A stretch of DNA of 64,000 bases from Verrucomicrobiota bacterium (GTDB lineage Bacteria; Chlamydiota; Chlamydiia; Chlamydiales; Rhabdochlamydiaceae): NCBI GenBank assembly GCA_018239715.1, contig JAFEGW010000008.1:1-64000 (forward strand), given 5' to 3'. Under the pieces are notes generated by a model, which saw only the letters and a list, made by a program, of their open reading frames with translations, was not told the origin of the DNA and ran no database searches. The translations under genes and the position numbers were made by a program. Of the stretch, positions 24,754 to 32,240 are shown piece by piece (the stretch's first letter is position 1; each line of letters begins with the position of its first letter).

Positions 24754-25085
24754 AAAAATGGATTGCTTTATTGACGAGTGCTGCATGCACCTTCTCATCT
24801 GTGACCTTTGCAGACGACCTTCCCCCTGCTAATCAGACAATTCCCGCTACGACTCCTTTGGCTGCGACGGAGCCAGCTGTCGAAGAAGCTGCCATGCCTA
24901 CAACAACCTCGGACTCTACCGTCCGCAAACCCGTCGGCAAGGCTGCCGATGATGGGTCGCAGACAGCAGGCAGCGGCGCAGGCAAGTATGTTCTGGCAGG
25001 GGGCGCCATCGCCATCGGTATCGCAGCCCTGATCCTCGTTTCTCGGCATAAAGGCCATCACCGACATCATCATAAACATAATTAG
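24750..25085 (+). CDS. Small exported protein with TM and His-rich tail
   Basis: 111 residues. Signal peptide (KKWIALLTSAACTFSSVTFA), a Thr/Pro/Ala/Glu-rich low-complexity middle, RSGAG-like TAGSGAG, one TM segment (YVLAGGAIAIGIAALILV) and a tail rich in His (HKGHHRHHHKH). The plan mirrors the 87-residue protein at 23703. The ATG overlaps the stop of the lipoprotein gene (ATGA), so translation is coupled. It may bind metal through the tail; nothing more can be said. Confidence 0.7.
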   Translation: MKKWIALLTSAACTFSSVTFADDLPPANQTIPATTPLAATEPAVEEAAMPTTTSDSTVRKPVGKAADDGSQTAGSGAGKYVLAGGAIAIGIAALILVSRHKGHHRHHHKHN

Positions 25086-25087
25086 CC

Positions 25088-25579
25088 ATGTCGAGAGTAG
25101 CCTTTTTACTCCTTTTGACTCTTTGCGCTTGCGAGTCTTCCAAATCGTGGGAAGTCTCTCATGTGCAGGCCGGCCAAAAGGAATATAACTCCTCTAGACT
25201 TTCCTATCCGATCCGTGATATTGTCAATGGAATAGGAGTGGAGATGATTTGTACCCAAGGCCAGGTCAAGACTTATCTGGAAGTACATGCTCAGACCATC
25301 CCTCCCTACCAAGGAAATCCGAAGGAAGCCCTCGTGATCATGAAGGTTAAAGATAAAACGTTTCAAGGCATTGCTCACCGGCATGAAGGCGGCCAGCGCG
25401 TCTCATTACCCCCTCAGCTCCATCAGCTTTTGATCGAATCTCTTCAGCTCAATGCGCCTGTCACCGTTATGTTGGAAGGCTACTTCGCTACTCTCGATCC
25501 GAAAGAATTTCCTGAGCAGTTCCAAGAACTTCAAACAGAGCCGATGAAAAACCCCCTCCAACTCCCCTTTAAACTATGA
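25088..25579 (+). CDS. Putative lipoprotein, unknown function
   Basis: 163 residues. N-terminal hydrophobic stretch followed by a lipobox-like LTLCAC, then a mature domain without recognised motifs (contains [20 protein letters not shown] and [14 protein letters not shown]). It lies 2 nt behind the preceding gene and overlaps the transaldolase start by 4 nt, so four envelope genes and tal appear to form one operon. It could be a chlamydial family member; I do not recognise it. Confidence 0.7.
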   Translation: MSRVAFLLLLTLCACESSKSWEVSHVQAGQKEYNSSRLSYPIRDIVNGIGVEMICTQGQVKTYLEVHAQTIPPYQGNPKEALVIMKVKDKTFQGIAHRHEGGQRVSLPPQLHQLLIESLQLNAPVTVMLEGYFATLDPKEFPEQFQELQTEPMKNPLQLPFKL

Positions 25580-26532
25580 ATAAACTAGACCAGCTTAAGA
25601 AAATGACCGTGATCGTTTCTGATACGGGAGAATTTGAAGAAATCAAAAAATACCATCCGACCGATGCCACGACCAATCCCTCTCTCATCCTGGCTGCCTC
25701 CTCCAAGCCCGAATATCAGTTCCTCATTGAAGAGGCCGTTGTCCATGGACAAAAAAAAGGGAAATCAAAAGATGCGCAGCTGACTCTGGCAATGGACAAA
25801 GTCTTTGTGAATTTCGGTCTTGAAATCCTTAAAATCATCCCCGGCCGCGTCTCTACTGAAGTTGATGCACGCCTTTCATTCGATGTCCAAGGATCGGTTG
25901 CTAAAGCCCGCCATCTGATTGAGCTTTATGAAGCCGCAGGGATCGATCGAAAGAGAATTTTGATCAAACTGGCTTCCACTTGGGAAGGCATGAAGGCTGC
26001 CGAAATCCTCGAGAAAGAAAATATCCACTGCAATATGACGCTCCTTTTCAACTTGGCACAAGCTATCGGTTGCGCCGAAGCAAAAGCGACCCTCATCTCC
26101 CCTTTTGTCGGCCGCATCTTAGACTGGTATAAGAAAAACGAAGGAAAAGAATCTTATCCTCCCGCTGAAGATCCCGGCGTGATCTCGGTCACTCATATCT
26201 ACAATTACTATAAAAAGATGGGATATCCGACTCAAATCATGGGTGCCTCTTTCCGCAACATCGATGAAATCCTCGAACTGGCCGGCTGCGACTTTTTGAC
26301 GATCGCACCTAAGCTTTTGGACGAACTGCAAAAAGCTGAAGGAGATGTTTCTCGCAAACTCTCATGCGAAGCAGCGAAAAAAGCCGATATTCAAAAAATC
26401 AATGTCGATGAAAAGACCTTCCGCCTGATGCTTTGCAACGATGCGATGGCCTCGGATAAGCTCTACGAAGGAATCCGGACCTTCAGCAAAGATATCATAA
26501 AACTCCAGCAGCTCCTCTCGAGTAGAATCTAA
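25576..26532 (+). CDS. tal: Transaldolase
   Basis: 318 residues, the classical TalB length. It exchanges three-carbon units between sedoheptulose-7-phosphate and glyceraldehyde-3-phosphate in the non-oxidative pentose phosphate pathway. Motif [10 protein letters not shown] near residue 30 and the Schiff-base Lys131 in [11 protein letters not shown] are present. The start overlaps the preceding lipoprotein gene (ATGA). In Chlamydia tal follows rpoC directly; here it lies about 8 kb away, past the insertion-like 26-34 kb block. Cytoplasmic. Confidence 0.95.
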   Translation: MNKLDQLKKMTVIVSDTGEFEEIKKYHPTDATTNPSLILAASSKPEYQFLIEEAVVHGQKKGKSKDAQLTLAMDKVFVNFGLEILKIIPGRVSTEVDARLSFDVQGSVAKARHLIELYEAAGIDRKRILIKLASTWEGMKAAEILEKENIHCNMTLLFNLAQAIGCAEAKATLISPFVGRILDWYKKNEGKESYPPAEDPGVISVTHIYNYYKKMGYPTQIMGASFRNIDEILELAGCDFLTIAPKLLDELQKAEGDVSRKLSCEAAKKADIQKINVDEKTFRLMLCNDAMASDKLYEGIRTFSKDIIKLQQLLSSRI

Positions 26533-26541
26533 TTTTGTTCC

Positions 26542-27744
26542 ATGGCGCTGACTGTAAGGTTGACCTCTCAAGAAACCGTATTGGCTGTGATTTCTCCTTC
26601 GCTCCCCAGTCCCTGCCTGCATTTAAGAATTGCCATAGAGAGTCTTTGCCCTTGGGATAGGGCATTAATCACCTTCCATCGAACTTTCTTTCATCCTCGA
26701 TCTTTATCGGGAAGACTCGATACACATCAAGCTCTGGAGAGACAAATTCTAAAAATGCAGTTAGAAGTGCAAGTAGAGACGGATGCCAGCGAAGAAAATG
26801 GTGAAAATCTCGCCCTACTATCCAGAGTCGAAAATATTGTCCGAGGAATGATCGTTCAAAAGCGTGCTGATTTTGCATTTGCAGAGGTCCGATCACAGAA
26901 GGATTTTCAGAGAAAAAAAAGGCTACTGAATCTTTATAAAGAAAGAGCCTTAGAGCTGTATTTTAAAACCGACGCAACTCGACTGAAGCAAAATCTAGAT
27001 CATGCCTTATATGCCACACTGAGAGGACAAGCTCATGCTCTCGCGCAACGAGCTCTTGAGAACTATTGGAACTGGATTTCTGAGTACTCCTGGGGCTATC
27101 TGCATCATTGGAATACAGAAGTCGAAATGTGTAAACGCATCTGCAAATCCATCACTAAAGCTTTGATGGATCTAGACCCACGTGAAAAACCAGCACTCAA
27201 AGCCACCTATGGCCATCATTTAAGGACGAATCTATGGATTGCCCTCGAAAGCGTCATTATCAAGCTAGGTCATCAACAAACTTGGAATAAAGATGTGCGA
27301 CTGATCTATATGATGTATAAAGTCGAGCTTTTAAAAAATTCCCTCTGCCGCATGCTCTTGTGGGAAAAATTAAGTCCTCTCATTCGTCCATGCGAAGAGG
27401 CAATACAAAAACTCTCCCGAGAAAAAAAACATAAAAAAGACCCTCTTAAATCGGCTCATAAAGAATGGGTGAAAAAATACAATGAATACGACCCGCGAGA
27501 GCTCAGAAAAGTCCTAGATGAATATAGGTTCACCCGCTGCGATCAAATAATCATCCAGGCCCTTTCCCTAACGATGGGCCATGACCTGAAAAGAACTTTG
27601 ATAGAGCAAGAGATCCTGGATATGGATATCGCGGAAGACTTGACGATCCCGCAAGATCCCGGGCTCTATTTAAGATATCAACTTCAAATGCGCGATGAAA
27701 TGGCCCTTCGGCTTCTTTCACCCCTCCAAATAAATTCCTCATAA
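26542..27744 (+). CDS. Unknown protein, first of a paralogous pair
   Basis: 400 residues, mostly alpha-helical, no signal peptide or TM. It shares layout and short motifs with the next gene: a MAL start, aromatic-rich YWNWISEYSWGYLHHW (YWEVSATNEWGAEWH in the partner), then LLKNSLCRMLLW / LLKGSLWKIPLM, and the C-terminus DPGLYLRYQLQMRDEMAL / DPIAYFVEQYKRRDEEAL. Nine nt behind tal but with no Shine-Dalgarno. Function unknown; no catalytic motif seen. The helix-rich soluble nature would fit an effector or a scaffold, but nothing proves it. Confidence 0.65.
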   Translation: MALTVRLTSQETVLAVISPSLPSPCLHLRIAIESLCPWDRALITFHRTFFHPRSLSGRLDTHQALERQILKMQLEVQVETDASEENGENLALLSRVENIVRGMIVQKRADFAFAEVRSQKDFQRKKRLLNLYKERALELYFKTDATRLKQNLDHALYATLRGQAHALAQRALENYWNWISEYSWGYLHHWNTEVEMCKRICKSITKALMDLDPREKPALKATYGHHLRTNLWIALESVIIKLGHQQTWNKDVRLIYMMYKVELLKNSLCRMLLWEKLSPLIRPCEEAIQKLSREKKHKKDPLKSAHKEWVKKYNEYDPRELRKVLDEYRFTRCDQIIIQALSLTMGHDLKRTLIEQEILDMDIAEDLTIPQDPGLYLRYQLQMRDEMALRLLSPLQINSS

Positions 27745-27790
27745 AAAAAACATGCCTTGTTTATGATTTGCAAACTTTTGAGGAACCGCT

Positions 27791-29185
27791 ATGGCTCTTG
27801 TTGTCAAAAAAGAAAACGCACCACAAACTCTGAGAGTTATCCGGGATCCTTCCCCTTCTCCTATTTTAAACCTCAGCCTAATGAGAAATCTTTTTACCCC
27901 GGCCGAACGGCTTACCCTTTTTTATTATCCTGTCCTAGCATGGAATGAATGTGTCACTTTTTCTGGCTTAACTTTGTCTTTTTCTAAAGACCCTGACTTA
28001 GCAAGGATCATCCAAAGTTTGAATAAGCTCGCCTTGCGCACTCTACCCGATGAAGAGATGCAAGCACGCTTGCTCCAAGATGCCAGAAAAATCCTCGAAC
28101 CGCAGATCACTTATCAAGTCGATATCCAAACTCAAATCTCATCAGGTAAAACGAGGAGAGAACATGAGCGCATCCTGGGCCAGCTCAAAAAACAAGCTTG
28201 GATTGCCTATTTTAATCAAGGAGGCCGAGAAACTAGGCAAAAAATCGATGAAGCCCTGCTCCAAGCTGCACAACAGGACAACCCTCAAAATCTCATGTGC
28301 CTAAAACTCTACTGGGAAGTCTCTGCTACAAACGAATGGGGAGCTGAGTGGCATCAATCTCTAGAAGCAACAATCTACCGAGTCCTAAACCAGGCTCTCG
28401 AAAAAGGTTCTTCGCGCATAGCCTCGATGCAGCAGCCTCTGTTCCGACAACGGTGCGGCTTCTTGACGCAACGAGCGTTAGAACTTGCTGTTCAAGAGAC
28501 GGTGGAACAATGGAAAGCGACGCCCCAAAACAAGTCCCTCTACTGTGGAGACCCTACAAAACTTAATTATATGTTATTGAAGGGAAGCCTCTGGAAAATA
28601 CCCCTGATGCGCTCTTGTCAAAAGCAAATTCTACAACCCCTCATCGACAAAACACGCCATGACATCATAACACTGGCGCGTGAACACGAAAAGACCATTC
28701 AAAGCGAAGTTGCAGGACTGTTAGAAGAACTTCATTCACCTGCTTGCTGCATTGATCGTCAGGGCGTTGAAGCCCAGTTTGGTTTTTCTGCCTCAGAAAA
28801 AATGATAGCCGCCCGCATAAAAGTAAATCAGGAACAAAGGAAGCGTTGTCTGGACGCTCTACAGCCGCTGCAAGCTCATACGTTCGAAACCCATTTCGCA
28901 TGGGCATGTAGGCAATGGAACTACGATACTCAAGAAATGCAAAGCGCCTTAGATGAAGAGACGCCTTATGACAGAGATGTGCTTGAAGTTTTGAGGTTGA
29001 CCGGCGTCACAGAAGATCGAGATTTATACAATCAAGAGATGGGGCTGGACTTGAAAAGCCTACCCGACCCTATCGCTTATTTTGTCGAACAATACAAAAG
29101 GAGAGACGAAGAAGCTCTGGCTTTATTCAACAAAGTGACAGTGCTTGCTTCAGACCCTATTCCTCCCGTTGCCACCGCAACTTAA
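27791..29185 (+). CDS. Unknown protein, second of a paralogous pair
   Basis: 464 residues, helical, no TM. It starts at ATG 27791 with GAGG 8 nt upstream. Similar to the preceding protein along most of its length at low identity (see shared motifs there), with an extra 40-50 residues in the C-terminal half (HSPACCIDRQGVEAQFGF). The stop abuts the stop of the convergent ABC permease gene with no spacer. It probably arose by tandem duplication. Not recognised. Confidence 0.65.
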   Translation: MALVVKKENAPQTLRVIRDPSPSPILNLSLMRNLFTPAERLTLFYYPVLAWNECVTFSGLTLSFSKDPDLARIIQSLNKLALRTLPDEEMQARLLQDARKILEPQITYQVDIQTQISSGKTRREHERILGQLKKQAWIAYFNQGGRETRQKIDEALLQAAQQDNPQNLMCLKLYWEVSATNEWGAEWHQSLEATIYRVLNQALEKGSSRIASMQQPLFRQRCGFLTQRALELAVQETVEQWKATPQNKSLYCGDPTKLNYMLLKGSLWKIPLMRSCQKQILQPLIDKTRHDIITLAREHEKTIQSEVAGLLEELHSPACCIDRQGVEAQFGFSASEKMIAARIKVNQEQRKRCLDALQPLQAHTFETHFAWACRQWNYDTQEMQSALDEETPYDRDVLEVLRLTGVTEDRDLYNQEMGLDLKSLPDPIAYFVEQYKRRDEEALALFNKVTVLASDPIPPVATAT

Positions 29186-29968
29186 TTATTCGAAACGCGC
29201 GAGCCCCTTGCTCCGGCTCCGTTCAAACATCCAGTAGAAGAGCATCATACTGAGCGTCAAATACACCAAGTTAAGCCCTAAACTAATCGCGGCATCTCCC
29301 CAGGGGAAAGGGCCTCCGCGCAAGATTGAGCGCATCCCCTCAAAGATATAGGTCGTCGGTAAACACCAGGCGATTTTTTGCGCCCAAGAAGGAAGCGTCG
29401 TCACGGGGTAAAACACAGCGCTAAAAGGAGCAAAAATATAAGCTGTCATCCAAGCGATCATTTGCAGCCGCTGTCCCCAGTAAATGACGACGGAAGCTGC
29501 AAAGAACCCGATCACCCACCCTGAAAGCATGAGCAAGGCCATAAATGGGAGGAAAGACCATCCCAACGAGAAGACGTTCAACGCATAAAGGAGATAGACG
29601 AAGACCACTCCAGCAAGGAGCGCAATCCCAATCTTTACTACGCAGAGCATCAAGACGCCCACAATCCACTCACTGAGACGTAGAGGTGTTGAAAAGAGGT
29701 TGACCAGGTTCCTGTTCCAAAATTCTTGCAAAAGGTTCACGGAAATCTCGTAATTGCCCCTCCAGACGATCTGCCAAAAGATGAGGCCTGTCAACACGAT
29801 CAGGGCAAGATTGGAAGCTCCTGCTTGCTGCTGCATCCAGACGGTGGTGAGCCCCCATAGGACAATATCAATCGCCGGCCAATAGAGAAGGTCGGCGATT
29901 TGATCGAGTTTGGCAAACAAGTAAAAGTAGCGGAGAAAGACTGCCCAGCTTCTTCTAAAGTTGATCAT
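29186..29968 (-). CDS. ABC-2 type transporter, membrane subunit
   Basis: 260 residues with about six TM helices, matching the ABC2_membrane family: LLYWPAIDIVLWGLTTVW, then LTGLIFWQIVWRGNYEIS and YPVTTLPSWAQKIAWCLPTTYIFEGMR, the last being the usual conserved segment before helix 6. It works with the ATPase encoded just upstream; the 4-nt ATGA overlap supports one complex. Probably an exporter of a drug, lipid or polysaccharide; the substrate cannot be read. Inner membrane. Confidence 0.88.
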   Translation of the reverse strand: MINFRRSWAVFLRYFYLFAKLDQIADLLYWPAIDIVLWGLTTVWMQQQAGASNLALIVLTGLIFWQIVWRGNYEISVNLLQEFWNRNLVNLFSTPLRLSEWIVGVLMLCVVKIGIALLAGVVFVYLLYALNVFSLGWSFLPFMALLMLSGWVIGFFAASVVIYWGQRLQMIAWMTAYIFAPFSAVFYPVTTLPSWAQKIAWCLPTTYIFEGMRSILRGGPFPWGDAAISLGLNLVYLTLSMMLFYWMFERSRSKGLARFE

Positions 29969-30888
29969 TTTTTCACCATCTTTAAGAAATAGTCTTCTAA
30001 GGTCGGTTGGTTGATCCGGATCATGGTGTAATGGATATTCGCCTTGGCTAGCTCAATTAAAAAGGGAGCAATCCAGGCATCTTCCATTTCCAATTCGATT
30101 AAACGGTGGTCGCTTTTAAAGGAGATTTTTTTCTCCTGAGCCAGTGCAATAGCTTTTTCCATCCCTTCAAGGATGACCAGTTCCAAGCGGGAATGGGAAA
30201 TCGTCTTCACGAGGTTTTCCGGCACATCGTCGGCGATAATCTTCCCGGATTGAAGGAACAGGATCCGGTCGCAAAGCTCGGCGACTTCATCCATCTTATG
30301 AGAAGTAAACAGCATCGAGGTCCCCTCTTTCTCTCGCTGCTCTAAAAGAAAGGAACAGACTTCTTTGGCCATATCGGGATCGAGCGAAGCGGTCGGCTCA
30401 TCCAGCAGCGCAATCAGCGGTCTAACAAGAAAGGCTTTGACCAGGATGAGGCGGGTCAGCTGACCGGCAGAGAGCTGGGTCACGGTCGATTTGAGTTTAT
30501 CAGCGATCCCAAATCTTTCTAAAAGTGGAAGTCTCCTTTTTTTGATTTCAGGGCCCGATAGTCCATAAATGCGGCCGAATACTTCCAGGTTTTGCTCAAC
30601 GGTCAGCTTCCAAGGCAAATTCACATAAGTGCTAGCGAACACGACATTCTGAAGTACGTCAGACCTGTTTTTTTGGAAGTCTTTGCCGAAATAAACAATA
30701 TTGCCGGACGTGTAGGTCAGCGTCCCCAAAAGCATGTGGATCGTCGTGGTCTTCCCCGCTCCGTTAGGGCCTAGAAGCCCCAGGATCTCCCCCTTTTTCA
30801 AATCAAAAGAGATTTCATCCACGGCTGTCATGGGCGGTTTGCCAGGAAATTTTTTAGTCAGTTTTGTAACTGAAAGAATGGAACTCAT
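29965..30888 (-). CDS. ABC-2 type transporter, ATP-binding subunit
   Basis: 307 residues from the ATG at 30888 (a TTG four codons upstream is the alternative; neither has a clear Shine-Dalgarno). Walker A GPNGAGKTTT, signature LSAGQLTR (a variant of LSGGQ), Walker B LIALLDEPTASLD and the switch His in FTSHKMDEV. The C-terminal 80 residues are the extension common in CcmA/NatA-type exporters. It energises the adjacent permease. The leader upstream encodes a structured RNA. Confidence 0.9.
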   Translation of the reverse strand: MSSILSVTKLTKKFPGKPPMTAVDEISFDLKKGEILGLLGPNGAGKTTTIHMLLGTLTYTSGNIVYFGKDFQKNRSDVLQNVVFASTYVNLPWKLTVEQNLEVFGRIYGLSGPEIKKRRLPLLERFGIADKLKSTVTQLSAGQLTRLILVKAFLVRPLIALLDEPTASLDPDMAKEVCSFLLEQREKEGTSMLFTSHKMDEVAELCDRILFLQSGKIIADDVPENLVKTISHSRLELVILEGMEKAIALAQEKKISFKSDHRLIELEMEDAWIAPFLIELAKANIHYTMIRINQPTLEDYFLKMVKK

Positions 30889-30920
30889 ATTGTTAGCCAA
30901 AATAGAAATTTAAAATAAAA

Positions 30921-31018
30921 GGGGGTGTCGTCCATAGCCACTGAGGCAGCTATGCAGCAGGATGTCGGTATTAGCCGACCAACAAGTTTGAGCTTTGTAT
31001 CATGGATGCGATGCCCCC
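30921..31018 (-). ncRNA. Structured leader or small RNA before the ABC exporter
   Basis: About 98 nt closed by GGGGG/CCCCC-based arms (30921-30930 with 31009-31018), extended by TCCAT/ATGGA. Inside are GTCGG/CCGAC (6-nt loop), ATAGC/GCTAT and ACAAG/TTTGT stems. On the minus strand a strong promoter lies just upstream, and the closing arm runs into TTTTATTTT like a terminator, so a free small RNA is possible as well as a cis leader. On the plus strand the outer stem pairs fully with two G-U wobbles, so that orientation is not excluded. No match to SRP, tmRNA or riboswitch signatures that I can recall. Confidence 0.5.
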
Positions 31019-31035
31019 ACTAAATGAATAGATTT

Positions 31036-31063
31036 ATTATAGGGCATCTCTTTTTAATGTCTA
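31036..31063 (-). promoter_or_regulatory. Strong promoter for the structured RNA / ABC exporter
   Basis: TAGACA (31063-31058), 16-nt spacer, perfect TATAAT (31041-31036). The predicted transcription start near 31028 is 10 nt before the GGGGG that opens the structured RNA. It sits immediately after the stop of the F-box gene. Confidence 0.7.
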
Positions 31064-31074
31064 GAGCGGAAAAG

Positions 31075-31812
31075 TCATGCTTTAAGGGCATTGTCAAAGA
31101 CCCTTAATCGCTGCAGCATGCCTGCCCTGTAGGACTTTTGAGGGGGAATGGCTGAAGCCATGCTGAGGGTAGCTTGCACGTTATGGTACATCTTCTCCGT
31201 CAAACACGAGTCGGTTTTGATCATCTCCACGAACTGGAAAAAGACCCCCAAAGCATTTGTTAAAAGGGATTCGCTGGGCAGAGATCGGGCTCCATGAATG
31301 AAATGGTGATCCCGATCGACAACCTTAAACCTCTCCACAGCCATACAGTGAATAATCCCATAATCCCTCTCAGGTATAGGATGCCGAAGCTGCTCAAAAG
31401 TCCCGAGGATATCGACTACAGCTGCATCCTTCCAACGGAGAGCTTCTTTTAGAGGGCCTCTTAGGAGTATTTGAGGATCTTGAGATAAATAGGCTACCAT
31501 ATAGCGAACAGCTTTAATGTATCCCGTCAGCTCTTGAAGAGAGACTGCTTTCAGCCTGTCGGAACGAAAAAATGCACGGCTTGCATGATGCTCGATTTTC
31601 AGCCGGGCATGTGCTAAGCATAGCTTACTAACAAGCCTTGACCGCAGCAGTTCCTGCAGCGTAAAAAATTCAAAGATCTGCTGGCAAAGCTCCGGAGGCA
31701 ATGCTTCAAAACAATACCTCATTACACTTCTTGTTTTTTTAGGTAAGGACTTTTGAGTGCGAGAATCGGGATGTGCGCGTTTATTCGATGGTGTGCAAAG
31801 TCGTACGGCCAT
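31075..31812 (-). CDS. F-box protein, predicted host-directed effector
   Basis: 245 residues. An F-box motif spans about 35-68: FEALPPELCQQIFEFFTLQE followed by LLRSRLVSKLC, with the conserved LP, I, L and VSK positions. F-boxes bind Skp1 in eukaryotic SCF ubiquitin ligases; bacteria have no SCF complex, so such proteins normally act in the host cell. Residues 11-28 (KRAHPDSRTQKSLPKKTR) resemble a bipartite nuclear localisation signal. The C-terminal 175 residues are helical and unrecognised, probably the substrate-binding part. No Sec signal, consistent with type III secretion (inference). A lone gene. Confidence 0.8.
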   Translation of the reverse strand: MAVRLCTPSNKRAHPDSRTQKSLPKKTRSVMRYCFEALPPELCQQIFEFFTLQELLRSRLVSKLCLAHARLKIEHHASRAFFRSDRLKAVSLQELTGYIKAVRYMVAYLSQDPQILLRGPLKEALRWKDAAVVDILGTFEQLRHPIPERDYGIIHCMAVERFKVVDRDHHFIHGARSLPSESLLTNALGVFFQFVEMIKTDSCLTEKMYHNVQATLSMASAIPPQKSYRAGMLQRLRVFDNALKA

Positions 31813-31940
31813 GTGTCGTTCCTGCTCGAGTTAAGAGAATGTTTCGCTGGTAGAAAAAATTTCAGGCCGGCATCTTAGCAAAACGAATTAAATAATTGAA
31901 TACAAATAGGTTGAAAAAAGAGAAAGTCGCGAAAGAGAAA

Positions 31941-31970
31941 AAGAGATGCAGGAGAGTCCCAGCATCTCTT
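31941..31970 (-). terminator. Terminator behind the rpoC relic
   Basis: Stem AAGAGATGC/GCATCTCTT with an inner GGA/TCC pair, followed on the minus strand by TTTTTCTCTTT. It lies 8 nt past the relic's stop codon, so it ends the transcript that once carried it. Confidence 0.65.
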
Positions 31971-31977
31971 AAAAGAC

Positions 31978-32107
31978 TTAGTCATTGAAGGCGTAGCCAA
32001 GATGTCTTCATCGCTGACATCGAGACATTTCTTAATGCCGGCATCAAGCTCGAGGAAAATAAGCAATTTAGAAAATGGGGTAACGCCGATCATCGATACA
32101 ATCATTC
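31978..32107 (-). pseudogene. Relic of an rpoC 3' end
   Basis: Minus-strand translation gives FLELDAGIKKCLDVSDED then ILA, against [18 protein letters not shown] then VLA at the very end of RpoC (34587 onward). The last codons also match if one base is added: TTC AAT GAC TAA here, TTC CAC GAA TAA in rpoC. About 13 of 24 residues agree, then upstream similarity fades. So a piece of the rpoC tail was duplicated about 2.5 kb downstream and has decayed by frameshift. From 32108 to 32240 the minus strand holds another short remnant (LFPKWLSGKEMSRLKR) that I cannot place. Confidence 0.7.
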
Positions 32108-32240
32108 GTCAGTCAGCCTCTATTTTCGGCATTAATACTGTTCTCTTTAATCTGCTCATTTCTTTCCCTGATAGCCATTTAGGGAATAAGTTCTTGACGA
32201 ATTCAGATAGCAGGTCTTTTTAAACACATTCTGGGTTAGA

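Noticed and set aside
30921-31018. 4.5S SRP RNA or a tRNA
   Set aside because: The G-rich 5' end and rod-like closing stem suggested SRP RNA, but the conserved GGAAGCAGCC apical motif is absent. A T-arm-like hairpin exists, but no acceptor or anticodon arm fits.
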